DNA of 64,000 nucleotides. Source: Prunella strophiata. Its lineage: Eukaryota > Chordata > Aves > Passeriformes > Prunellidae. The notes beneath the pieces were generated by a model that did no database searches, was not told the origin of the DNA, and saw only the letters and a program-made list of their open reading frames with translations. This document shows positions 1-19,380 of this stretch, piece by piece (position 1 is the first letter of the stretch; every line of letters begins with the position of its first letter). The stretch is taken from the NCBI GenBank assembly GCA_036583965.1, contig JAZBQD010000030.1, forward strand, positions 81,348,800 through 81,412,799, in the 5' to 3' direction. A program made the translations under genes and the position numbers.

Positions 1-1130
1 CAAGACCACTATTTGTACCTTCCTCTCTCCTCCCCAGCAATTTTTTTTTATTTTTTTAAACCCAAACCTAATTAAAAATGAATAACAGAAAAAAGTAAAA
101 CTAGGGAGGAGGGTCAGTAAACCCAGACACTTTGGTAATATAATTTAAAGGACTTCCCTGCTCTCCATCCTTGCTGGATTTGTAGTCAGTTTCTTTGCTT
201 CAGCATTAGCTTACTACTTGGTGTCCAAATCACAGGCAAAAATTAAAATGGCCAAATATTGAACTTGTCCTCTTCTACAGAACACTTCTATGGATTATTT
301 TAACTTATTTGGGTTTGTTGTTGTTTTGCTTTTTTACCTAAAACCATGTGAAAGCGTCATACAGATTTTTCAGCTTGCTTCTGAGAAATATGGCACATTA
401 AGTTGACTAGAAATCATAGTATCTACCTTTTCCCATATGTGATACATATAACTTTATCCATTCCTAGAAGACTCGGACTGTCATTTTGGCAAGGAGCTGC
501 AATGCACCAGTCTGAGCATAAAGGATTTAAGTTATGGATCTTGTAGAATTGGTTAATAACGGAATAAGTACGGCTATTTTTTTAATCTATAATATTTACA
601 GTATTGCACTTTACTGCACTTAATTGCATTTCACTAAAATTAATGCTGCATCAGTATTATGCCTTAAAACCATATGTCCATCTTTGTTGTATAATTCATT
701 ATTTCTACATCCTGTAAAACAGTGAGATTCTGATTCAAAGATCTAGGCATTTGGGGGGGGAAAAAATGAAAAATTGACCTGTTTCTATGGCACAATACAT
801 CTCTTTGAGTTCATGTAATTCTGGCAAACAGGTGCATTTCTTATTGTTCCCATCTTTCAAGTTATCGCTAACAATTAGTAAATTCTAGTCTCTCTTTTTT
901 TTCTCCTTTCAAAGGACATAGCCATTTGAGACACACACTTTTTTGTTATTGCTGCTCTTTTTTTTTTTTTTTTTTTTTAGGAAAGAAAAGGAAAATAAAA
1001 ATCTGCCTTGCCTCAGATCTGAAATTCCACATTTAAATTCAAACCAGTTCTGCAGCAGCAGCAGCTCCTCAGTGATGGAAGAGATTCATGGCAGTGAAAT
1101 AATACTGTTGGCAACAAAGAAATGTCATCT
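1..1130. other. 3' flank of SHOX, no gene recognised
   Basis: AT-rich non-coding DNA with a T run at about 957-978. The stretch 590-670 has several ATTGCA/ACTTAAT motifs. No exon of the downstream neighbour can be identified. Confidence 0.55.
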
Positions 1131-1131
1131 T

Positions 1132-1817
1132 TAATGGAGACCAGCCCCAAGGATTTATTATTTATTATTATTACTATTTGTTTTGTTTAGTTTTGTTCTA
1201 ATATATTTCTGATCTTCAAAACGTGTTTAGTTTGACACATGCACAAGGTAGCAAAACTGACAGCAGCAGATGACGTTATGCCGGAGCGATCACTTTTGCC
1301 AGGGTCAAAAATCCAAAGTGTCCCAAATGTTCACAGATTAACATAATTTAGAGATCGTTTCCTTTTTTTTTTTTTTTTTTTTCTCTTTTTGTGATTTTTT
1401 TTTTTTTTAACTCTCTTTTCTCTCTCCTCCCACCTACTTTGTCCTCCGAGGAGTCTCTGACTGGCGGGTGCGTGTTTGCTGCTCGCGTGTGTCGTGTCCG
1501 GGGCCCCGCGGCGGGCGGAGCGTCCCCACCGCGCCACGGCCGCCGAGTCCCTGGGGCCGAGCGAAGCGGCGCTCGCAGACCTCGGGGAAGGGGAAAGAAA
1601 TAAAAAACAAAACAAAAATAAATGAAATAAAATAAAATAAAATAAAAAAGAGATAAGGCGGCAGGGCGGCCGGAGCGCTCGCTGCTCGCCCTGCAGCCAG
1701 GGAGGAGGAGGAGGATGAGGAGGAGCGGAGGGGCAGAGCGGCGGTCCGTGCGGGTCACACGCCCGCCCGCCGCGGGCACCCGGGGCGGGCTGTGCCGGGC
1801 GGCTCGGGGGAAGCGTG
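1132..1817 (-). other. SHOX: SHOX 3' untranslated region (predicted)
   Basis: Between the TGA and the first minus-strand AATAAA signals the DNA is non-coding. It contains a GC-rich part (about 1480-1800), an ATTTT-type simple repeat in the sense strand (plus-strand A-rich block at about 1598-1648), and two long A-runs in the sense strand (plus-strand T-runs at about 1361-1382 and 1396-1408). Its length is inferred from the poly(A) signals only; the true cleavage site is not visible. Confidence 0.6.
1154..1166 (-). terminator. SHOX: Poly(A) signals for SHOX (two AATAAA hexamers)
   Basis: On the minus strand there are canonical AATAAA hexamers at 1166-1161 and 1159-1154, with an ATTAAA at 1135-1130. 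They are the first canonical signals I found after the stop codon. A T-rich stretch (TTTCTTTGTTG) follows and could serve as the downstream element. Cleavage would then fall around 1.13-1.15 kb. Confidence 0.55.
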
Positions 1818-11891
<10,074 letters not shown>

Positions 11892-12040
11892 GGCTGCCCG
11901 GTGATCTTATCCACAGAGATCCACTTGTTTTCAATCGGAGATGTGGCCGTCCTCCGCACGCTGTTTTTGCACGTAGAAGATGGGCTGTATAGGGTTAGAT
12001 CACTCCTGCTGTTATTTATGCCTTTCAATTTGAGATCACA

Positions 12041-12049
12041 CTATTTATA
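12041..12049 (-). promoter_or_regulatory. SHOX: TATA box of a putative internal SHOX promoter
   Basis: The minus strand reads TATAAATAG, a near-perfect TATA box about 150 nt upstream of the SHOX ATG. Transcription would be expected to start about 30 nt downstream, near 12015-12020, giving a short 5' UTR with no upstream ATG. Human SHOX has a described alternative promoter inside the exon carrying the start codon; the position here agrees with it. A second weaker A/T element (CATAAATAAC) lies at 12020-12011. Confidence 0.6.
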
Positions 12050-12052
12050 CAT
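12041..12052 (-). other. Upstream minimal ORF 3 (MYK-stop) overlapping the TATA box
   Basis: ATG at 12052-12050 is followed by TAT AAA TAG, so the TATA box itself forms the coding part and stop of a three-codon ORF (start context AGCCATGT, G at -3). It would be translated only from transcripts initiated upstream. Confidence 0.4.
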
Positions 12053-12059
12053 GGCTACC

Positions 12060-12110
12060 TCAGCCCAACCCCCAGCTCTCCCTGTCTCCAGCAATTACTG
12101 ACTGCTCCAT
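12060..12110 (-). other. Upstream ORF 2 (16 codons) in the SHOX leader
   Basis: ATG at 12110-12108 opens a 16-codon frame (MEQSVIAGDRESWGLG) that ends at TGA 12062-12060, just before the TATA box. Its start context (ACTATGG) has A at -3 and G at +4, which favours recognition. It is present only in leaders that start upstream of the TATA box. Confidence 0.4.
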
Positions 12111-12133
12111 AGTCGCAGGCGGACTCCGAGCAG

Positions 12134-12193
12134 CTATCTCCCCCACCTCAGTCCAGCAATTGGCTTTCTTTTCATTTCATCACTCTTTGGCAT
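12134..12193 (-). other. Upstream ORF 1 (19 codons) in the SHOX leader
   Basis: ATG at 12193-12191 opens a 19-codon frame (MPKSDEMKRKPIAGLRWGR) that stops at TAG 12136-12134. It begins 8 nt after the candidate splice acceptor and lies upstream of the TATA box, so only a longer transcript would carry it. It has no homology that I recognise and would act, if at all, by reducing translation from the main ATG. Confidence 0.4.
12159..12163 (-). promoter_or_regulatory. SHOX: CCAAT box upstream of the TATA element
   Basis: The minus strand reads AAGCCAATTGC, with CCAAT at 12163-12159, about 110 nt upstream of the TATA box. That is slightly farther than the usual -60 to -100 but compatible with NF-Y promoters. 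It overlaps the first upstream ORF, which would be read only by transcripts starting farther upstream. Confidence 0.45.
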
Positions 12194-12239
12194 CTTTGCA
12201 CCTTGATTTAGGGAGGCAAAGAGGCAACAGCGAAAAAGA

Positions 12240-12296
12240 GGGGGGGGGGAGAGGGAGAGAGAGAGAGAGAGGGGAGAGGGAGAGAGAGAGAGGAAT
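12240..12296 (+). repeat. (GA)n purine microsatellite
   Basis: G10 followed by interrupted GA runs. On the SHOX sense strand it is a CT tract of about 57 nt, which would act as an unusually long polypyrimidine tract for the candidate acceptor at 12202. Confidence 0.9.
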
Positions 12297-12339
12297 AAAA
12301 GGGAGGGAGGGGGGAAGAGGAAAACATGAAAATAGGTAT

Positions 12340-12993
12340 CTACATTCTGTACATGGGTTGCAGAAATGAGAGTCGAGGAAGACTTAATTGATTTTAAGGA
12401 CATCCTGTGCGTGGCAACACTGTGAGTAAAAACGGACCCACAGCTAACCAAATAACTGAGCTCCTGCAATTAAATGTATCGCTGTCAAGAGGAAAGGAAA
12501 ATGAGTGTTCAATAAAAAAGGTAATGAATAAAAAGCCGGAGATGTGCATTTTTTGTAATCATTGGAAATTCTACCTGATTTGCTATTTAGCTAATTTCTC
12601 TTAATTAAACGGTCAAAATAATCGGCGAAACAAAAATGCTGTTTTAAAAGTGTTGCCTGTTCTGGCCTGGCGGTGGGTGGGTGGGTGCACGGAGGGGGAC
12701 GTGTGCTGCAGCTAAACAAGTTGCGAGGTGCCTCGGAGATCCGTGTCGGTGTGTTCGGAGGATTTGGAGTGGGTTGTTTGGCTGTGGGGTATCCATGGGT
12801 AGGGAGTCTCTCCAGATGTATGTGAACATTGCAGGATCTGTCTCCTTGTTTATTGTCATTATGTTGTCTGAAGGTACTGTAGGGGGAAATTAAAATCTAA
12901 AATGTTTCTCTGGATATCGAGCTATCCTGCTGCATGCAGCAGATGGACAATTTGTTAACGCGGGAGTGTGTACACGACAAATAGAGCATTAAA

Positions 12994-13030
<37 letters not shown>

Positions 13031-13980
13031 CCCAACGAAACATATCCTGCTGCATTTAACATAGATCTCGTAATAATTTCCCCACCTTGATCTTGGTAGG
13101 CTGCAGTTATTTTTGTTGTACTCCTGGAATAATTATTATTCTGTGCGCTTGAATAGCTGCCTGAAATTCGTCTCCAGATAACAGCGCCGGCATTTCCAGC
13201 GCCTCTCCGCACCGTTTGATCCCCATGCGGAGCCGACTTCCCAGCTATTTATTTCTGTCTCTTCTCCTCGGGCTTTAACGCGAAGGGTTATTCGGTATTT
13301 GGAGGAATTTTGTCTTCTGGTCGTTTGGCTTTTTACGTCCTTCTCGTTCCCCCGCCTCGAGTTTGAGATAATCAGAGCTCATCATCACGCCACCTCTGTG
13401 CTCTGAATCGCAACCAAAGCAGGCTCCTTGTTGGAGCAAGGGGCCATTGTTTCTTTTCCGGGGGAGTGTGGGACTGTTCTGAAAATTAGCAGAACATTAA
13501 AACACTAAAAATACGTTTAATTAATCCAAAGGTGCCCCCAGCACCAGAGTTAACACTTCCACAGGAGGAGGGGGAAAAATAATAATCGAGGAAGCAATTA
13601 ATAAAGGGCTTAAAAAAAAAAAATCAATCTCCCTCTGTGCGAATTTAAAATGATTATCTAGCGGACAAGGATTGATCATTTGATCTCGGCACTGCGGATA
13701 TCCCTGACATTTATTATATTGTCGTGTGTCGGTGGCATCCTTCCTCCAGAGTTCGTTTAACAAGTGAGGGAGCGGAGGAAGCCTTACAACTTAACAAACA
13801 GGTCTTGTCATCGCAAACGCCAATCAAATCCGAGGCTCTAATGTATATCACACGGCACCACATAAATAATAAAGGCAAACGATAGACGGGGAAGTAACGT
13901 ATGGCTGAGGAAAGATCCCGGCACGACACGCTGCTTGTGCCTCTCTCCTGCAGTCTGCGCGTGTAAGGGCTCGTAGAGGA
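12340..13980. other. Proximal SHOX upstream region, no gene seen
   Basis: Mostly AT-rich non-coding DNA. Possible regulatory texture occurs at 12540-12620 (TGTAATCATTGG, CTTAATTAAACGG) and 13630-13740 (ATCTAGCGGACAAGGATTGATC and following). A T33 run sits at 12996-13028. No splice-linked exon can be identified. Confidence 0.5.
12996..13028 (+). repeat. Poly(T) run (33 nt)
   Basis: Uninterrupted T run in the SHOX upstream region. Confidence 0.95.
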
Positions 13981-13989
13981 TTGTTGTGC

Positions 13990-15660
13990 AGGCTAGTGCG
14001 TGGTGCGAGGGTGTCACGGACACGCGGGGCCACCGGCACTCATTCCCCCGAGGGAGAGGCTCCGTACCGGGGCTGGCCCCGCGCCGCGGAAACTTTCCCC
14101 ATCCCTCGGCTCGAACGGCACCGATCCCCACCGTGCCCAGTCTCCCTCTGCCTCCCTCGCAGCAAGCAGCAATCAAGGATAAATATTTACTGACTCCGCG
14201 TCCCCAGCGCCGGAGAGGCACGGTGCGCGTCGGCTTCCCCGAGCTGCCGGAGTTTGCACCGAGTCCGCCGGATCCTCGCTTTCCTCCCTCTCGCCCCCGT
14301 CCCGCTCTCCTCCCCGCAGCTCCCCCCTGCGCCCAGCCCACGCCTGCAGCCCCGCCAGCGCGGGCCACGCTCCTCCCGGAGCCCCGGGCGCCTCCTGCCA
14401 CTGCCCCCGAGGACAGGGGCAAATCCAAGCCTCCTCAGACAGAGGGGGGGAAAAGCTCTCTTGCCTGTTCCACATCCCTCCCTCCCTGCTTCCCAGCAGC
14501 GCCCGGTGGGAAGGTTGGTCGCCCCCCGCTTCCCGCGACGCGGGGCAGCCACCGGGCGCGCAAGTGGCGCGGCAGCCCGCGGGCCACCGCCACCGGGCGC
14601 CCTCGACGGCCGGGGGGAAGCCTTGCAGCCGGGGGGAACTTGCCTCAGACTCGCTCCGAAAGAGAAAAGCGAAACAAAGCACCGGAAAGGGAAAGGGAGA
14701 AAACCGGGGAAATAATAAAAGCAAACAAATAAACAAAAAAAGGACCCGTGCAAAGCTCAACTCTCTCGGGGATCCGGCCTCCACCCCGCGCCGCGGACCC
14801 TCGCGGGGGCAGGCAGGAGGAGGGCGCAGAAGCGCGGGCACCCCCGGGGGCGCGCTCGGCCCCGCGGAGCAAGGCGGGGAGCTCTGCCGGGGACAGCGGG
14901 CCCGTCCCGTCCCGTCCCAGCACGGAGCGGCGGGAGGTGGCAGCGCCCCCGGGCCCCCTCTGTGCGCAGCCCGCGGCTTTGCGGGGAGCCAGGGCAAGGT
15001 GGTGCAGGTGGGAACAAAACTGGGGCGCAATTTTGACCCCACTAAAAACTTTGACGGCGGGTTCAGAGAGGAATTACCTTTATTGCTGCTCCTGATAAAT
15101 GGGCTGAGGAGGAGGGATGCAGGGAGGGATAAAGAGAAGAGAGAGAAAGAGAGAGAGAGAGAGAGAAGGAACTGCCCCCCAAATACCATTCCCTTGCAGA
15201 AACGGAACTCCTGGGACCCTGTCGCAAACCTAAAAAGTCACCAGCGCTGCTCGGAACTTCCCTCTGCCCCCGGCTCACCGCGGCACCCTGCGGTGCCACA
15301 AGCCACCCCTGCTCTCCCCGATCCCCCCCTGCAGGACCGGCCATCAGAGGCACATTGAGGGCTGTCCCGACTGCCCGGCCTGCCGGCTCACCTGAGGGCA
15401 CCATGCCCCCAAATCCTCCTCCCCTCCCCTCCCTACTGCCCTGGGGAACGGACAGGAGCCCTCTGCCCGTCTGGGGGTCCCTAAGTGGCCAAAAGGGGTG
15501 GCCCGTTTATTCTGCCCCTCTTCCTTTCCCCACCGCCGCCCCATCGGGGCTGATTCCTCCCCACAGACCCGAGCCCGCCCCCTGGCCGCCCCCTCCCCAA
15601 AGCGAGAGGGGGCATCTGCGAGCAGGGCAGCGGATAGTGCGGACCTTGGGCTGCAGACGA
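13990..15660. promoter_or_regulatory. Large CpG island cluster upstream of SHOX, candidate distal promoter/non-coding exon 1
   Basis: About 1.6 kb of very GC-rich, CpG-dense DNA, broken by a GA repeat near 15131-15169. Human SHOX has a non-coding first exon and a promoter several kilobases upstream of the ATG exon. A good minus-strand donor (CCCTCAG|GTGAGC, GT at 15391-15390) lies in the island. Which island and donor are used cannot be decided from the sequence. Long open frames on both strands here are GC-driven. Confidence 0.4.
15131..15169 (+). repeat. (GA)n microsatellite
   Basis: Interrupted GA repeat inside the CpG-rich upstream block. Confidence 0.85.
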
Positions 15661-15729
15661 GCGTTTATTTAGCGTGGTATCAATCCATGTGTTATTTTTT
15701 TAATTCCTCTTTCAAAGGAAGCTCTTGAC

Positions 15730-16570
15730 CACTGTGGTTTTTCTCCGAGTTAAACGAGAGGAATAATCATGAATGAGTTTAAACGTTGCATTAGCTTTAA
15801 GCATATCCTAGGCAAAGTATTGAATTTCGTATTTATAGGAGGAATTTGCGTTTGTACATTTACTCGTGGTATGACGTAGGGCGAAACTGATTTCCTCCCA
15901 CCCTCCTCCCTTCAGCTTATTTTGGTCGAAATGGGGCAAATAAGCAAACAGAAAAATCATCGGTTTAATCCACGTTTTAATAAGCGCTGACCCGAAGAGC
16001 AAGATTTTGTGGAGTAGATAACTGAGTCCTCTCTCTCCATCTCCCTCCCTCCTTCCCTCTCTCTCTCGTGATTAATTCAGGGACTGTAATCATGGACATT
16101 GTACATCAAACCTTTCTGCTCACGCTACAGACTCCTGCAGATCTTTATTGGTTTACATGAAAGCGAGTAAACATATTTCAGAGGATGCCCTTTCAATCTG
16201 GCTCCATTTCCACAGCACATAATTCCAAGGACAATTTGTTTTAATAATAAGAATGGATGCAGTGTTAATGGTTTTCAATTTGTGTTAAAAAAAAAATTAA
16301 ATATTTATAAGTATCGATCGAGGGTTTCAGGATTTTACAGACGTCTTAACACATTTCATAGATGGGATTTTTTTTTAATTTAGAAACCTGCGTCGTATTC
16401 TCTTTTATGCTGTTTATTGATTTAAGCAGCATCCGTGTCTCAAGCGAGAGACTAATAGATTTTCATTAAAATAGGCTCTCTTAATCCTGATTGTGAATGG
16501 ATATGATTGATCCATCCAGCACACTACACATCTATAATATTAATAAAGGACATTATCATGGCAGGATTTG
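15730..16570. promoter_or_regulatory. Possible conserved non-coding element upstream of SHOX
   Basis: Non-repetitive AT-rich block with scattered CpGs outside an island and many homeodomain-type cores: GTGATTAATTCAGG near 16068, GGTTTACATG near 16150, AGTATCGATCGAGG near 16310, GATATGATTGATCC near 16500. A short CT-rich stretch (16027-16069) interrupts it. The retained CpGs and motif mix suggest constraint; this is inference. Confidence 0.4.
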
Positions 16571-16839
16571 CTTTTCCGTCATCAGGGTACTTTTGTTTTT
16601 TCCCCTTCCTTGCAACCCTAAAGATTTATTTGGGAGCTGTAAAATAGCCCACAGGAGGGAGACGCTTTGGGGAGAATACATTTTTATATTAGATTTTTTT
16701 TTTTTTTCTGGTGGTGGTTTTAGTGGAAAGATTTATTTTTTTTTTTTTTTAATTTACAAACTGCTGTGGCAACATATGGTGAAAATTAAACTGTTTGCCC
16801 TGCAAATCTAATCTTAAAACATTTATGTTGAGTTTTATT

Positions 16840-17440
16840 TTTAGGAAAACATTTCTAAAGGAGAGGAAAACAATCTTGTATGAAAAGCAAAATAAAGAAC
16901 ATTTGAAAGGCTATAGTTTAAACTAACAATAGCCTACTTCACCGGCTGGACTGGTACCGTACCTGATGAATATGTTACGAAGTGGTCGGGACAGCAGCGG
17001 CTACAGTAATTAATGGAGTGTGACAGAAATGCTAAGGGCTTAATTGTCTTTATTCCGACTTGTAGTAACGTAACCAAAGGGATACATTAATTCAGTACAA
17101 AAACACATAAATGCTCTCCTCTCTCCTAGACCAAGCTACAAGCAAACACACGCGCTCACACGTGCACAACATCTCTTCTATATCACCTTATTATTTTTTA
17201 AATATATATAAAGCTGTATCTTTTCAGCAACATTAATTACTCATATATTCATTACAGGGAGCCTAGACGTGTTCAAATCCTCATCTACTTTTACTTCTGC
17301 AAAATTAAACATTCACGAGGTGAATTACAATAAGCAATTGCCTTTGTGTGTAATTAATTACGATGCAGTGGGCCAGCATAATGGGCGAGTAGTCCCCTTG
17401 CTTCAGTTGCCCTGGATAACTCGAGCAGAATAGGAAGAGT
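16840..17440. promoter_or_regulatory. Possible conserved non-coding element upstream of SHOX
   Basis: The stretch around 16920-17100 has CGs in otherwise AT-rich sequence (TTCACCGGCTGG, CAGTAATTAATGGAG, GTAGTAACGTAACC). 17220-17390 has TAATTAATTACGATG and nearby motifs. No ORF and no repeat. It ends just before the A40 run. Confidence 0.4.
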
Positions 17441-17454
17441 CTGCTAGGGGAAGG

Positions 17455-17494
<40 letters not shown>
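17455..17494 (+). repeat. Poly(A) run (40 nt)
   Basis: The longest homopolymer in the window. No retroposed body is recognisable upstream of it. Confidence 0.95.
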
Positions 17495-17497
<3 letters not shown>

Positions 17498-17755
17498 GAG
17501 AGCTATAAAGTTTGTACTGAATTTAGCAACACGAAATACACACAGAGAGAATTGTTTGCCTTCTCTAGTAATGTGCGAGGGACGCTGCAATTTTGAACTC
17601 TGTAATAATGATTAATAAGTCAAAAGGGCATATTTTTCTTTTATGGTATGCAGCGCCCAAGGGAATATTCCGTGTATGTCTTTAAAACGAAGTAGGAATA
17701 TTTACACACATGCACAGAGTTAGCAACAGCACCAAAGAAAGAAAAAACCCACGAA

Positions 17756-17830
17756 TATTTCAGTGAACTATTACATTTTTTCAATTATTTCCCAATGAGT
17801 ATTTCAATGAACTGTTACATTTTCCCAATT
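17756..17830 (+). repeat. Imperfect local duplication, two 31-nt copies
   Basis: Copy 1 (17756-17786) and copy 2 (17800-17830) share the core TATTTCA-TGAACT-TTACATTTT and CAATT, with a few differences, separated by 13 nt. A small diverged duplication. Confidence 0.8.
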
Positions 17831-18199
17831 CACAGGGAAGATTTATGGGATTATTAAGATTTCTAGTGGAAATATTATACAGTGGAAGTTTATCGTCTCT
17901 CAGGGATTGTACACCATTTGATATCAATTTCCAGATGTTATGATCTTTTTTCAGAAAATAATTGAGTATATTAACTTCTTCCCTACAGAAGACTATTTAG
18001 GGCTTTATTTATTTATTTACTTATTCTGTTAAGGGCACAACTGTTTTCCTCCCACCCCTCCTTACCGAACTAAATTGTCGACGCATCTGAGTAAACTTCA
18101 ATCAGACAACAGTTTAATACTCAAGGGAAAGAATAATGCATTTGCCACTTTATCGCGAGCAGAATCCCGTGAATTTAGCTATGTTTCGAAACAGAAATA

Positions 18200-18930
18200 A
18201 GGCACATCCGAGAGCGCCCGCCTGCCGATTTCGCTGCCCCCCGCCGTGGAGGGCCACGCGTGTGTCCGAGCGGGGCGGGGGCGCGCACACGCGCGGGCTC
18301 GGGGCGGACACACGGACAGACGGACACACGGACAGACGGACACACGGACAGACGGACACACGCCAGCCCCGCCGCCCCGCTCCGCGGCCCGGCGACAGCA
18401 GCGGGACGTCCCTGCCACTGCCTCGCCCGCCGCTCCGGCCGGGGCTCCGCCGGTGCCGCTGCCCCGTGTCAGGCGAGGCGGGATTCTGCCCTGCCCGGCC
18501 CGTCGGGGGAGCGGAGCAGGGGCAGAGGCTTCGTAGCTGTGCCCAGGAGAGGCGCAGGGCAGACGCAGCTCTTGTGCTCTGTCCCCAGTTTTGCAGCCTG
18601 CGGCTGGCCGGGGTGTCCCTTCCCCTGAGCCCTCCCTCGGCCCCCGGGAGGGAAGCGGTGGGTGCTGCCGTGGCAGCTCCCTCGAGCAAGGGTCGAGCTG
18701 GGTCCCCCGGTCCCCGCTGAGCTGGTTCTGGCCCCGGCTGCCATCCCCGGCAGGCTGCGGCCCTTGACGGACAGAGAATCCCCCTAATCCCCCTGTCCGG
18801 CCGCCGTTGGAAGAAATGGGGCCGGCCAGAGCGAGGTTTTACCCCAAAGAAAGGAATTAAGGGCTGTGTCGGGCTTCGATGCCCCTTCAAGGCGAGGTGG
18901 GGAGCGAGGGGGGCTAACATTTCACAGGTT
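18200..18930. promoter_or_regulatory. CpG island about 6.3 kb upstream of the SHOX ATG exon, alternative candidate for exon 1/promoter
   Basis: GC-rich, CpG-dense block containing a minisatellite. Its distance to the ATG exon is close to the roughly 6-kb first intron I recall for human SHOX. A minus-strand GTGAGG donor-like site lies near 18938. No exon can be proven. Confidence 0.35.
18305..18364 (+). repeat. 16-nt minisatellite (GGACACACGGACAGAC)n
   Basis: About 3.6 near-perfect tandem copies of a 16-nt unit, itself built from GGACA-type half units, inside the CpG island. Confidence 0.92.
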
Positions 18931-18999
18931 ACCTCACCTCGCGTTTATCGGGGTAGTTATAAGGGAATAAAAGAAGTGAGGGAGAAGGAGAGAGAAAGA

Positions 19000-19380
19000 A
19001 AATCAACTTTAAGAGACTCTGGGTTTAAATAGCAGCCTTTGATATTTTGACAGTAAAATGGAAAACACTTAACAGGAGTCAAGTTTTGATGTCTGAGGCT
19101 GGCAGCGCCCCCTAAAATTATATTGTCCTGCCTGCTGCTTCAAATTGGACCCAGGACCTTATAACGTCTCTCCAGGTCTTTATCTGCAGCCTTTCTGATT
19201 GCAAAACCATAACTGTATCGTTTTACACCAGTCAACTAAGCAAGTGCCAGTGGAATAAAATCCACAAAGTGCACACACATACCAGCTCTACAGCTAAAGC
19301 AGTCTGTTCTTTGCAAGTTGTAAAGGCCTGCAAATTAAATACCAATTACTGGAAGCAATAAAATGGTTTTTATTGCACAA
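19000..19380. promoter_or_regulatory. Boundary segment with partial CTCF-like motif
   Basis: Immediately after the last CpG island the composition falls to the AT-rich desert level. At 19104-19113 the minus strand reads AGGGGGCGCT, a perfect match to the CTCF core, but the preceding CCACC half is replaced by T-rich sequence. A conserved-looking AT stretch surrounds it. Confidence 0.3.

Larger units (their letters stand above)
11892..12201 (-). other. SHOX: SHOX 5' UTR portion of the first coding exon, with candidate splice acceptor
   Basis: Upstream of the ATG there is no in-frame coding extension. A candidate 3' splice site (AAATCAAG, AG at 12203-12202) follows a very long pyrimidine tract made by the GA/CT repeat at 12240-12296, with no earlier AG after the tract. 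If used, it would give about 310 nt of 5' UTR in this exon, comparable with the UTR-bearing human exon 2. The acceptor is inferred and not proven. Confidence 0.4.

Noticed and set aside
14173..15189. 338-codon minus-strand and 248/264-codon plus-strand frames in the upstream CpG island
   Set aside because: Overlapping long frames on both strands are expected in stop-poor GC-rich DNA. Residue composition is Pro/Arg/Gly/Ala-rich with no known fold.
18150..18920. 256-codon minus-strand frame with repeated VCPSVCP-like motif
   Set aside because: The repeated peptide is the translated minisatellite; there is no evidence of a gene.
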